Assembly (NCBI RefSeq): GCF_001541315.1
Contig: NZ_LMVK01000016.1
Span: 1 to 64,000 of the forward strand
Direction of reading: 5' to 3'
Origin: Agrobacterium tumefaciens str. B6
Lineage (GTDB): Bacteria; Pseudomonadota; Alphaproteobacteria; Rhizobiales; Rhizobiaceae
Length of the DNA: 64,000 bases
Position numbers and translations under genes: made by a program. The notes under the pieces were generated by a model. It was not told the DNA's origin, did no database searches, and saw only the letters and a program-made list of their open reading frames with translations. Every line of letters starts with the position of its first letter. Positions within the stretch are counted from its first letter, which is position 1. Shown here in pieces: positions 35,428 through 44,091 of the stretch.

Positions 35428-36348
35428 ATGACGTCTCTCAGCCGTAAACTTCTGCCCTCCACCAGCGCTCTCGCCGCCTTCGATTCCGTTGCAAGGCTCG
35501 GCAGTTTTTCCGCTGCCGCGGAGGAGTTGGCGCTGACGCAAGGGGCGATCAGCCGGCAGGTTATGTCACTGGAAGAACAGCTTGGCGTGCGCCTGTTCGA
35601 ACGCGGCGCGCGCGGCGTGGCGTTGACGACGGAGGGGCGCGCTTATGCAAAATCGATTGCCTCCGCCCTCGGCGAGATACGGTCTGCATCGCTGCAGATC
35701 ATGACCAAAACGCATGGCAATACGCTGAACCTCGCCATGCTGCCCACCTTCGGCACCCGCTGGCTTCTGCCGCGTATCCCGGATTTCGTCGCAAACCACC
35801 CCGAAATTACCATCAATTTCGCCACCCGCATCGGCCAGTTCGATTTCGAGCGCGAGCAGCTGGATATGGCGATCCATATCGGCCAGGCGGACTGGCCGGG
35901 GGCGGAAAGCACCTTTCTGATGCATGAAATGGTTGCGCCGGTGTGCAGCCCGCAATTCCTCAGCGCTCATCCCGTCGAAAAGGGAGAGGACATCGCCGCC
36001 CTGCCTTTGCTGCACATGGCCTCGCGGCCGGGAGCGTGGGGCCACTGGTTCGAAAGCCTCGGCCTGTCGCTTGCCTTGCCGCAAGGCATGCGCTTCGAGC
36101 AGTTTTCCAGCGTGGCGCAGGCCTGTATAGCCGGCCTCGGTGTGGCGCTGATGCCGCTTTTCCTGATCGATAACGAGCTGAAATCGAAGCAACTGATAAA
36201 AGCCTTCGATCATCAGGCCAAAAGTCCAAGCTCTTATTATGCGGTAGCACCGCTCTCGCGTGCCAATCACGTTCCGGTCGTGCTGTTTCGCGACTGGCTG
36301 GTGCGGCAGGTTGAGGCCTATCGTGCGGCGAGCATGACAGCCTCATAA
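35428..36348 (+). CDS. LysR family regulator, GcvA-like, probable regulator of gcdH
   Basis: Transcriptional regulator of 306 residues. The N-terminal helix-turn-helix (FDSVARLGSFSAAAEELALTQGAISRQVMSLEEQLGVRLFER) is standard for LysR proteins, and the middle and C-terminal effector domain (LNLAMLPTFGTRWLLPRI, LDMAIHIGQADWPGA) is like that of GcvA. Divergent from gcdH, so glutarate or glutaryl-CoA sensing is a reasonable guess from context. Confidence 0.87.
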   Translation: MTSLSRKLLPSTSALAAFDSVARLGSFSAAAEELALTQGAISRQVMSLEEQLGVRLFERGARGVALTTEGRAYAKSIASALGEIRSASLQIMTKTHGNTLNLAMLPTFGTRWLLPRIPDFVANHPEITINFATRIGQFDFEREQLDMAIHIGQADWPGAESTFLMHEMVAPVCSPQFLSAHPVEKGEDIAALPLLHMASRPGAWGHWFESLGLSLALPQGMRFEQFSSVAQACIAGLGVALMPLFLIDNELKSKQLIKAFDHQAKSPSSYYAVAPLSRANHVPVVLFRDWLVRQVEAYRAASMTAS

Positions 36349-36448
36349 AAATAATCGCACTTTTTTCGGGCATTTAGACTTTATGCCCAGGTTTTCGCCG
36401 TGTTTTGCCGTCTTGCGGACTCGACAGGAGAGCTTAGCTGGATTATCG

Positions 36449-36466
36449 TGATTAAACGTTTAATCA
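36449..36466. promoter_or_regulatory. Perfect 18-bp palindromic operator before the LacI-type gene
   Basis: TGATTAAACGTTTAATCA is a perfect palindrome with a central CG, the classic form of a LacI-family operator. It ends 16 bp before the ATG at 36483 and would block transcription of the whole purine operon, including the regulator itself. Confidence 0.75.
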
Positions 36467-36482
36467 GCCTCTTCGGACCATC

Positions 36483-37544
36483 ATGGCGTCTTCACGGCCT
36501 GCCACCAATCTGAGCGCGATAGCAGCGGCACTCGGCGTGTCGGTGGCAACCGTGTCCAATGCGCTGTCCGGCAAGGGTCGTGTTTCGCCGGAGCTGGTGG
36601 AGCGCATCCGCAAGACCGCAAGCGAACTTGGTTATGTGCCGAGTTCGGCGGGCAGGGCGCTGCGCACCGGCAGATCAGGTGTTCTGGGGCTGGTTCTGCC
36701 CGATATCGCCAATCCGCTTTTCCCGCAGATCGCGCAGGCCATCGAAAAGGCGGCGGTCTCTGCCGGTTACGGTGTGCTGATTGCCGATGCGCGCGGCGAA
36801 ATCGCCATGCAGACGGATGCCATCAACCGGCTGATCGAGCGCGGTGTGGATGGCATGGTGGTTGTCCCCCGCCGTGGCACGCGCATTGCCGATGTCGATT
36901 GTCCTGTTGCGGTTATCGACAGTCCCTCGACTCCCGGAAACACGGTTGCCGCCGACCACTGGGATGGCGGCCGGCAGGTTGGCGAATATCTGGCGGGGCT
37001 TGGCCATCGCAAGGTGGTGCTGGTGGGCAAAAACCGGGATTCCAATGTGCAGAACGACCGTCTTGGCGGTATTCGCGATGGTCTTGGCAAGGCATGCGTG
37101 ACGCAGACGCTCTGGGTGGACGCCATTGAACAGGCGGACGGCGCGGGTTGCCGGCTTGGGCTTGCCGACAGGGGTTCCGAAGGGTTCACCGCCTTTGCTG
37201 CCGTATCCGATCTGCATGCGCTACGCGCGCTCACCGAATTGCAGCGTGAGGGCATCGAGGTGCCGGAAGAGGCGAGCGTCACCGGTTTCGACGATCTCAT
37301 TTTTTCCGCGGTGGTCACCCCGCCCTTGACGACCATGCGCATGGATATGGGCCGCATAGCCGATTTGGCCGTCGGCGCGCTGTTGCGCGCAATCGACGGC
37401 GCGGGTGAAAACGGCGTCGCTGTCGATGTGACGGCGGACATCTCGAAAGTACCGATGGCGCTGATCATGCGCGGTTCCACCGGCAAGGCAAAGCATGACG
37501 CGATTGAAGCCAAAAAAACGACAGCAGGAGAACTCACACCATGA
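36483..37544 (+). CDS. LacI family transcriptional regulator of the purine nucleoside operon
   Basis: Repressor of 353 residues. N-terminal LacI helix-turn-helix (NLSAIAAALGVSVATVSNALSGKGRVSPELVERI), then the hinge helix region, then a periplasmic-binding-like sensor domain (GVLGLVLPDIANPLFPQIAQAIE; the ligand pocket ends with SVTGFDDLIFSAVVTPPLTT). It is the first gene of a run in which every neighbour overlaps or nearly touches; its stop overlaps the binding-protein start by ATGA. The inducer is probably a nucleoside or purine, inferred from the downstream genes. Confidence 0.9.
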   Translation: MASSRPATNLSAIAAALGVSVATVSNALSGKGRVSPELVERIRKTASELGYVPSSAGRALRTGRSGVLGLVLPDIANPLFPQIAQAIEKAAVSAGYGVLIADARGEIAMQTDAINRLIERGVDGMVVVPRRGTRIADVDCPVAVIDSPSTPGNTVAADHWDGGRQVGEYLAGLGHRKVVLVGKNRDSNVQNDRLGGIRDGLGKACVTQTLWVDAIEQADGAGCRLGLADRGSEGFTAFAAVSDLHALRALTELQREGIEVPEEASVTGFDDLIFSAVVTPPLTTMRMDMGRIADLAVGALLRAIDGAGENGVAVDVTADISKVPMALIMRGSTGKAKHDAIEAKKTTAGELTP

Positions 37545-38563
37545 AAAAGATCATTCTTGCATCGGGCGCCACCCTGATGCTGACGATGGGCGGAGCGCAG
37601 GCGCAGGACAAGACGCTGACGATCTCTGTCTACGCCTTCGCGCAGGACGAATTCAAGGAACTGGTCTATACGCCGTTCGAAAAGCAATGCGGCTGCAAGC
37701 TGGTCGTCGAGACCGGCAACAGCGTCGAGCGTCTGGCCAAGATGGAGGCCAACAAGGCCAATCCGGTGGTCGATCTCGCCATCGTTTCCATGGCGGATGC
37801 ACTTTCCGCCACCCGCAAGGACCTGATCCAGAAGATCGACGCCGCCAAGGTTCCGAATATCGGAAAGCTCTATGACATCGCCAAGGATCCGAATGGCGAC
37901 GGCATGAGCGTCGGCGTCAATTTCTACGCCACATCAATCGTCTACCGTACCGACAAGATGAAGATCGATAGCTGGGCCGATCTCCTGAAGGACGGTATCG
38001 TCGATCACGTCGCCTTCCCGAATGTCACCACCAATCAGGGCCCGCCGGCGCTTTATATGCTCGGCAAGGCCATCGGCAAGGACACGCCTGATCTTTCCGG
38101 CGCCATCGAGGCCGTGGGCGAAAAGAAGGACGATATCGTCACCTTCTACGTCAAGTCCTCGCAGCTGGTGCAGCTCATGCAGCAGGAAGAAATCTGGGCA
38201 GCGCCGATCGGCCGCTTCTCCTGGGCGCCATTCACCAAGCTTGACCTGCCGCTCGCCTGGGCGACACCCAAGGAAGGCCAGACCGGCGGCATGAACGTGC
38301 TCGTCGTGCCCAAGGGTACGAAGAACGAAGATCTCGCGCTGCAGTTCATGGATTTCTGGCTTTCGACCGATGTTCAGAAGGCGCTCGCCGAAAAGCTGGT
38401 GGACAGCCCGACCAACAGGGAGGTCAAGGTTTCCGACGAGGTGGCGAATAACATCACCTATGGCGACGAAACCGCAAAAAGCCTGCAGCTCATCCCCTCC
38501 GACGTGACGCTTGATAACCGCGACAAGTGGCTGTCGGAGTGGAATTCCAAGGTCGGCCAATAA
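37541..38563 (+). CDS. ABC transporter substrate-binding protein, PotD/Fbp type
   Basis: Periplasmic binding protein of 340 residues with a signal peptide (MKKIILASGATLMLTMGGAQAQ). The extracellular solute-binding family 1/8 pattern is seen in FEKQCGCKLVVETGNSVERLAKM, ANPVVDLAIVSMADAL, and a C-terminal PTNREVKVSDEV stretch. Close relatives bind polyamines, iron or other small cations and anions. Here the co-encoded enzymes point to a nucleoside or purine ligand. This would be an unusual ligand for this family, so confidence in the family is high and in the ligand low. Confidence 0.85.
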   Translation: MKKIILASGATLMLTMGGAQAQDKTLTISVYAFAQDEFKELVYTPFEKQCGCKLVVETGNSVERLAKMEANKANPVVDLAIVSMADALSATRKDLIQKIDAAKVPNIGKLYDIAKDPNGDGMSVGVNFYATSIVYRTDKMKIDSWADLLKDGIVDHVAFPNVTTNQGPPALYMLGKAIGKDTPDLSGAIEAVGEKKDDIVTFYVKSSQLVQLMQQEEIWAAPIGRFSWAPFTKLDLPLAWATPKEGQTGGMNVLVVPKGTKNEDLALQFMDFWLSTDVQKALAEKLVDSPTNREVKVSDEVANNITYGDETAKSLQLIPSDVTLDNRDKWLSEWNSKVGQ

Positions 38564-38578
38564 GTCCTTTCACCGTTT

Positions 38579-38656
38579 GGAATGGGGCATCGAAACGTCC
38601 GTGAGGACGGCTCCATTCCGGGAAAAGCGGTTCGGTCGTCCCCTGACCGCTTTTCC
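38579..38656 (+). repeat. Intercistronic hairpins between binding protein and permease genes
   Basis: Two stem-loops lie in the 166-bp gap. The first has GGAATGG (38579-38585) pairing with CCATTCC (38613-38619) and an inner CGTCC-gtga-GGACG. The second is an 11-bp perfect pair, GGAAAAGCGGT (38621-38631) and ACCGCTTTTCC (38646-38656). They probably protect the 3' end of the binding-protein message or partly stop transcription, giving more binding protein than permease. Confidence 0.55.
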
Positions 38657-38729
38657 ACCCCGCAATCTCGCAGGCTGGCGCGTCTGGCCAAAAAACAACC
38701 GGCCCGCAGGCCGTTCAGGGAATAAACCC

Positions 38730-39557
38730 ATGTTTCAGAACCGGGCCGAAGCGCTGGCGCTTGCCTTGCCCGCCGCAATTTTCGCGGCGGCGGTCTTTCT
38801 CGTGCCGGTCTTCATGCTTTTATCGGAGGGCTTCCGCACCGCCGACGGCTGGACGTTGTCGGCCTATGCCGATTTCTTCTCCGATCCGCTGAACCAGACC
38901 GTTTTCCTGCGCACACTGAAGCTTGGCGCACTTGTCACCGCCGTTTCGGCCGTGGTGGGTTATGCCGCGGCCTTCGCCATCGTCAACCTGTCGCCGGGAT
39001 CGAAGGGACACGTCGTTAATCTCGTCGTGCTGCCGCTGATGATCTCGCCCGTCGCCCGTACCTATGCCTGGATCGTCATTCTCGGCAGAACCGGCATTGT
39101 CAACCAGGCGCTGCAGGCGGTGGGGTTGAGCGACGCGCCGATCCGCATCCTGTTTTCCGAAACGGCCGTCTTCATCGGCCTTCTGCAATTGTTCCTGCCG
39201 TTGATGATCATCTCCCTCATCAGCGCGCTGGAGAATATGCCGAAGGATACGATCGCGGCTGCCCGCGTTCTCGGCGCAAACTGGTTGCAGGTGTTCTGGA
39301 AGGTCATCCTGCCGCTCACCAAGGAAGGGCTGGTCGTCGGCGGCACGCTGGTCTTCACCGGTTCGCTGACGGCCTATATCCCGCCCGCCATTCTTGGCGG
39401 CTCCAAGGTGCTGATGCTGGAAACCCTGCTTTACCAGCAGGTGACGGTCTCCAACAATTTCGTCGCCGCCAGCGTCATCGCCTTCATCCTGATCGTCATG
39501 AGCTTTGCCGCCAATATCCTGCTGAAGCGCATCGCCACCGCAAGGAGCAAGAAATGA
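38730..39557 (+). CDS. ABC transporter permease, PotB type
   Basis: Inner-membrane permease of 275 residues with six predicted helices. The EAA-type loop is visible around NMPKDTIAAARVLGANWLQVFWKVILPLT. The ATG at 38730 follows CAGGGAA; the same frame runs upstream into the intercistronic hairpins, which is not coding. It overlaps the next permease gene by ATGA. Confidence 0.9.
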   Translation: MFQNRAEALALALPAAIFAAAVFLVPVFMLLSEGFRTADGWTLSAYADFFSDPLNQTVFLRTLKLGALVTAVSAVVGYAAAFAIVNLSPGSKGHVVNLVVLPLMISPVARTYAWIVILGRTGIVNQALQAVGLSDAPIRILFSETAVFIGLLQLFLPLMIISLISALENMPKDTIAAARVLGANWLQVFWKVILPLTKEGLVVGGTLVFTGSLTAYIPPAILGGSKVLMLETLLYQQVTVSNNFVAASVIAFILIVMSFAANILLKRIATARSKK

Positions 39558-40333
39558 CCCGGCAGCTCTTCATTCCGCTCACGCTCCTTCTTGTCGTCGG
39601 TTTCCTGATCGGGCCGTTCCTCATCATCGTCGCGGCCTCGTTTTCGGCTGGCGATACGCTCGCCTTTCCGCCGCAGGGTTTTTCGCTGAAATGGATCGCC
39701 AAGGTCTTCACCGTGGAAAGCTTCCGCGAAAGCTTTGCGATGTCGATGTTCCTTGCCATCGGCGGCACCTTCACGGCGCTGATCCTCGGCATTCCCGCCG
39801 CCTACGCCATGTCGCGCTACAAGCTGCCGTTCAGCGAGACGGTGCGCACCATCGTCTCCGCGCCGATCATCGTGCCCGGCATCATCGTTGGTCTGGCGCT
39901 GTTACGTTATTTCGTCGTGCCCTTCGGCATCGGCATCACGCTTGCCCTGTTTCTCGCCCACACGGCGCTCATCCTGCCCTATGCGGTGCGGGTGGTTTCG
40001 GCCAGCCTCAATAATCTGCGTTCTGATATCGAGGAGGCGGCGGTGCTGCTCGGCTCGTCGCGGCTCGGCGCATTTTTTCGCGTGGTGCTGCCCAATATTC
40101 GCGGCGGTATTCTTTCCGCCTTCATTCTCGGTTTCGTGACGAGTTTCAACCAGGTACCGGTGTCGCTGTTCCTGTCCGGCCCCGGCGTGCGCACGCTGCC
40201 CATCGACATGCTGGGCTATATGGAAATCGTCTTCGATCCGTCCGTCGCCGCACTCTCCTCGCTGCTCGCCTTCCTTTCCATCGGCATTGTTTTCATGGCC
40301 GAACGTTTTCTGGGGTTCTCCCGTTATGTCTGA
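39554..40333 (+). CDS. ABC transporter permease, PotC type
   Basis: Second permease of 259 residues; pairs with the preceding one. Helices alternate with short loops, and the EAA loop is present (DIEEAAVLLGSSRLGAFFRVVLPNIRGG). Starts in the ATGA overlap with the PotB-like gene and overlaps the ATPase gene by 8 bp. Confidence 0.9.
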   Translation: MTRQLFIPLTLLLVVGFLIGPFLIIVAASFSAGDTLAFPPQGFSLKWIAKVFTVESFRESFAMSMFLAIGGTFTALILGIPAAYAMSRYKLPFSETVRTIVSAPIIVPGIIVGLALLRYFVVPFGIGITLALFLAHTALILPYAVRVVSASLNNLRSDIEEAAVLLGSSRLGAFFRVVLPNIRGGILSAFILGFVTSFNQVPVSLFLSGPGVRTLPIDMLGYMEIVFDPSVAALSSLLAFLSIGIVFMAERFLGFSRYV

Positions 40334-41351
40334 CGCAAATTACCTTTCGCTCCAAAAAGTCTTGCTCGCCTATGGCGGCAATGTCGCCGTGAAGGATCTC
40401 GACCTTGATATCCGCAAGGGCGAGCTTCTGGCTTTGCTCGGGCCTTCCGGCTGCGGCAAGACCACCACGATGCGCGCCATTGCCGGACTGATGCCGGTGG
40501 CGGGCGGACGTATCGATCTCGATGGCGTCGATATCACCCGTGTGGCCGCCAACAAGCGCGCCGTCGGGCTGGTGTTCCAGTCCTACGCGCTCTTCCCGCA
40601 TCTGACGGTCTATGAAAACGTCGCCTTCGGCCTGAAACTCAAGGGCATGAGCGGCAAGGCGCTGGACGACAAGGTCGCCTCCGGCCTGAAGTCTGTGGGC
40701 CTGTCCAACTTCGCCTCGCGCAAACCGGCGGAACTATCAGGCGGCCAGCAGCAGCGCGTGGCGTTGGCGCGCTCCATGGTCATGGAGCCGAAAGTGCTTT
40801 TGCTCGATGAGCCGCTCTCCAACCTCGATGCCCGCCTGCGCCTTGAAATGCGCACCGAATTGCAGCGCGTGCAGAAGGAAACCGGCGTGACGATGATCTT
40901 CGTCACCCATGACCAGATCGAGGCTTTGGCGCTGGCCGACCGCATTGTCGTCATGAAGGGCGGCAAGATTGAGCAGATCGGCACGCCGGAAGAGATTTAT
41001 AACGCACCGGTTTCGTCCTTCGTGGCAGACTTCGTCGGCTTCGAAAACATCTTCGCGCTGGAAGGCGGCGCGCTGAAAACCGCAAACGGCACAACACCGC
41101 TTTCCGGACCAGTCCCTTCAGCATCTGGACTGGCCTGGCGGCCGCGCATGGTAACCCTCGGTTCAGGTCCTTTCCAGGGAACCGTGCGCGGCACATCCTT
41201 TGCCGGAAATACTCGCGAATATCTGCTCGATACGCCGCTTGGCGCCATCAAGGCGGAAACCGACGCTGCGCTGACCGCCCATACGATCGGTGATACGCTC
41301 GCCTTTGACCTGCCAGTCGAAAAAGCGGCAAGCCTCAAGGTGTTTGGCTGA
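40326..41351 (+). CDS. ABC transporter ATP-binding protein, PotA type
   Basis: ATPase of 341 residues. Walker A is GPSGCGKTT, signature ELSGGQQQR, Walker B VLLLDEPLSNLD, with the switch histidine in FVTHDQIEAL. The C-terminal 100 residues form the TOBE-type regulatory domain common to PotA and MalK. The ATG at 40326 overlaps the permease stop; the nucleoside hydrolase gene follows 2 bp after the stop. Confidence 0.92.
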   Translation: MSDANYLSLQKVLLAYGGNVAVKDLDLDIRKGELLALLGPSGCGKTTTMRAIAGLMPVAGGRIDLDGVDITRVAANKRAVGLVFQSYALFPHLTVYENVAFGLKLKGMSGKALDDKVASGLKSVGLSNFASRKPAELSGGQQQRVALARSMVMEPKVLLLDEPLSNLDARLRLEMRTELQRVQKETGVTMIFVTHDQIEALALADRIVVMKGGKIEQIGTPEEIYNAPVSSFVADFVGFENIFALEGGALKTANGTTPLSGPVPSASGLAWRPRMVTLGSGPFQGTVRGTSFAGNTREYLLDTPLGAIKAETDAALTAHTIGDTLAFDLPVEKAASLKVFG

Positions 41352-41353
41352 TC

Positions 41354-42274
41354 ATGGGTGTGTGGATCGATACCGATATGGGCTTTGACGATATCGCCGC
41401 CATCATGGTGGTGCAATCGGCAGGCCTTGCCATTGACGGCATTTCGCTGGTCTTCGGCAACTCGACGCTTCAGGCGGTCTGCCTCAATGCCGCCGGGGCC
41501 GTCGCTGCCTTTGGCTGGTCTATGCCGATCCATCAGGGTCGTGAGATGCCGGTGCTCGGTGCGCTCGAAACTGCCCAGTCTATCCTCGGCGATAGCGGCA
41601 TTCCGACTGTCGGTCAAAGCCTGCCGGATGCGCCAGCATTGCCGAAGAGCGATGCTTTCGCCGCCCTGTGCGGCTGGCTGGAGGGGGCAGGCGAGAAGCG
41701 CATTCTCGCACTCGGTCCGCTCACCAATATTGCCGCACTTTGCCTCGCCCGGCCCGATCTTGCCGCCAGAATTTCCGACCTCACCTGGATGGGGGGCGGC
41801 GTGACGAGCGGCAACCACACGGCCTCGGCCGAATTCAATGCCTTCGCCGATCCGGAAGCGCTAGCCATCGTGCTTTCCCACGGCCTGCCGCTACGCATGG
41901 TCGATCTGGACGCCTGCCGCAAAGTCACCGCTTCGCCGGCCGATGTACTGCCGATCCGCAATGCCGGCGGTAAAAACGCCGGCCTGATTGCCGATCTGCT
42001 GGAAGGTTTCATCGGCATCGCCACGAGACGCGGCAGACCGGCCATGGCGCTTTACGATCCCGTCGCCGCTGTCGGCTTCACCTCCGAGTTTCTTGGCTGG
42101 CGGCAGGCAAGGATCGATGTCGAACTTTACGCCTCGCTGACGCGCGGACGAACCGTGGTCGAGACACGGGCCGAGAAGGCGAAGGGATTCAACGCGCATT
42201 TCGCCGAGACGGTGAATGCCGAAGCGGCAAAGGCTGCGGTTCTTGGGGCGCTGCGCCGGGAGGCCGCCCGATGA
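41354..42274 (+). CDS. Nucleoside hydrolase, probably purine-preferring
   Basis: Enzyme of 306 residues that splits a nucleoside into base and ribose. The calcium-binding signature DTDMGFDD is at 6-13, and the SAEFNAFADPEA motif binds the ribose. Many inosine-uridine hydrolases have HDP in the last active-site motif; here it reads YDP (tyrosine about 234, aspartate 235). The purine-specific inosine-adenosine-guanosine group also lacks that histidine and has an aromatic residue there that stacks on the base. The next gene, adenine deaminase, overlaps by ATGA and would use the released adenine. Confidence 0.87.
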   Translation: MGVWIDTDMGFDDIAAIMVVQSAGLAIDGISLVFGNSTLQAVCLNAAGAVAAFGWSMPIHQGREMPVLGALETAQSILGDSGIPTVGQSLPDAPALPKSDAFAALCGWLEGAGEKRILALGPLTNIAALCLARPDLAARISDLTWMGGGVTSGNHTASAEFNAFADPEALAIVLSHGLPLRMVDLDACRKVTASPADVLPIRNAGGKNAGLIADLLEGFIGIATRRGRPAMALYDPVAAVGFTSEFLGWRQARIDVELYASLTRGRTVVETRAEKAKGFNAHFAETVNAEAAKAAVLGALRREAAR

Positions 42275-44064
42275 GTGCGCAATTCCCGACACGCGAGCCT
42301 GGCGATCTCAACGACAATGCGCTGCGCACCCGCGCGGTTGCCGCCGCGCGCGGCGATGCGCCTTTTGATGTCCTCATCCTTGGCGGAACGCTGGTGGACG
42401 TGGTTACGGGAGAGCTTCGCGCCGCCGATATCGGCATCGTCGGTCCGCTGATCGGCAGTGTTCACGAACCGGCAAGCCGCAGCGACGCTGCGCAAATCAT
42501 CGATGCGGCCGGCGCCTATGTCTCGCCGGGTCTGATCGACACGCATATGCATATCGAAAGCTCGATGGTTACACCGGCCGCCTATGCGGCGGCGGTCGTC
42601 GCACGCGGCGTCACCACCATCGTCTGGGACCCGCATGAATTCGGCAATGTGCATGGTGTCGATGGCGTTCGATGGGCGGCGAAGTCTATCGAAAACCTGC
42701 CGCTCCGCGCCATTCTGCTCGCACCGTCCTCAGTGCCGTCAGCACCGGGGCTGGAATGCAGCGGCGCGGATTTCGATGCCGCCGTTCTCGCCGATATCCT
42801 GTCATGGCCGCAGGTTGGCGGTGTTGCGGAAATCATGAATATGCGCGGCGTCATCGAGCGTGATCCGCGCATGAGCGGCATCGTGCAGGCCGGGCTTGTC
42901 TCGGAAAAGCTGGTCTGCGGCCATGCACGCGGCCTGAAGGGCGTCGATCTCAATGCCTTCATGGCGGCGGGCGTCTCTTCCGATCACGAGCTGGTCTCGG
43001 GTGAAGACCTGATGGCGAAGCTGCGGGCCGGGATGACCATCGAGCTGCGCGGCTCCCACGATCATCTGCTGCCGGAATTCGTCGAGGCGCTGAATACGCT
43101 CGGCCATCTGCCGCAGACGGTGACGCTGTGCACCGACGATGTCTTCCCCGATGACCTGTTGCAGGGCGGCGGGCTCGATGATGTGGTGCGCCGCCTTGTC
43201 CGTTATGGCCTGAAGCCGGAATGGGCGCTGCGCGCCGCAACGCTCAATGCCGCCCAAAGGCTCGGCCGTTCCGATCTCGGCCTTATCGCCGCCGGCCGTC
43301 GCGCCGATATCGTCGTCTTCGAGGATCTGAGCGGCTTTGCCGCCCGCCACGTCCTGGCCGAGGGCAGGGCGGTTGCGGAAGGCGGGCATATGCTCATCGA
43401 GGTTCCCGCCTGTGATGCGACGGCGCTTGAAGGTTCGATGAAGCTGCCGCTGCGCGCAGTCAATGATTTTCGGGTTGCTTCCGAAGGTGTAAAGGTGCGT
43501 CTCGCCACCATCGACCGCCCGCGCTTCACGCAATGGGGCGAAGCGGAAGCCGATGTGAAGGACGGTTTCATCGTTCCGCCCGAAGGCGCAACGATGATTT
43601 CCGTTACCCACCGTCACGGCAAGGCCGAGCCTGTCACGAAGACCGGCTTCCTCACCGGCTGGGGAAACTGGGACGGCGCTTTCGCCACCACCGTCTCGCA
43701 TGACAGCCACAACCTCACCGTCTTCGGCGGCAATGCCGAGGACATGGCGCTCGCCGCCAATGCGGTGATAACGGCAGGCGGCGGCATGGCTGTCGCCTCC
43801 AAGGGCAAGGTCACCGCACGTCTCCCGCTGCCGCTTTCCGGCCTCGTTTCCGATGCGCCGCTTGAAGACGTGGCAAAGGCTTTCGCGGAATTACGCGCCG
43901 CCGTCGGCAGGGTGGTGGAATGGCAACCGCCCTATCTCGTCTTCAAGGCCTGCTTCGGCGCCACGCTCGCCTGCAATATCGGCCCGCACCAGACGGATAT
44001 GGGTATTGCCGATGTGCTTACGGGCAAGGTGATGGAAAGCCCGGTGATTGCCGTTCTCGAATAG
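42271..44064 (+). CDS. ade: Adenine deaminase
   Basis: Amidohydrolase of 597 residues that converts adenine to hypoxanthine and ammonia. Metal-binding motif DTHMHIESSMVTP begins near residue 90; VWDPHEFGNVHGVDG and CTDDVFPDDLLQGG follow as in other bacterial adenine deaminases. The C-terminal domain (TGWGNWDGAFATTVSHDSHN) is complete, and the length is normal. As last gene of the LacI-ABC-hydrolase operon it indicates uptake and breakdown of adenosine-like compounds as nitrogen or carbon source. Confidence 0.94.
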   Translation: MSAQFPTREPGDLNDNALRTRAVAAARGDAPFDVLILGGTLVDVVTGELRAADIGIVGPLIGSVHEPASRSDAAQIIDAAGAYVSPGLIDTHMHIESSMVTPAAYAAAVVARGVTTIVWDPHEFGNVHGVDGVRWAAKSIENLPLRAILLAPSSVPSAPGLECSGADFDAAVLADILSWPQVGGVAEIMNMRGVIERDPRMSGIVQAGLVSEKLVCGHARGLKGVDLNAFMAAGVSSDHELVSGEDLMAKLRAGMTIELRGSHDHLLPEFVEALNTLGHLPQTVTLCTDDVFPDDLLQGGGLDDVVRRLVRYGLKPEWALRAATLNAAQRLGRSDLGLIAAGRRADIVVFEDLSGFAARHVLAEGRAVAEGGHMLIEVPACDATALEGSMKLPLRAVNDFRVASEGVKVRLATIDRPRFTQWGEAEADVKDGFIVPPEGATMISVTHRHGKAEPVTKTGFLTGWGNWDGAFATTVSHDSHNLTVFGGNAEDMALAANAVITAGGGMAVASKGKVTARLPLPLSGLVSDAPLEDVAKAFAELRAAVGRVVEWQPPYLVFKACFGATLACNIGPHQTDMGIADVLTGKVMESPVIAVLE

Positions 44065-44091
44065 CGGCGGTTCGCATCTGCGCGCTGCGAT

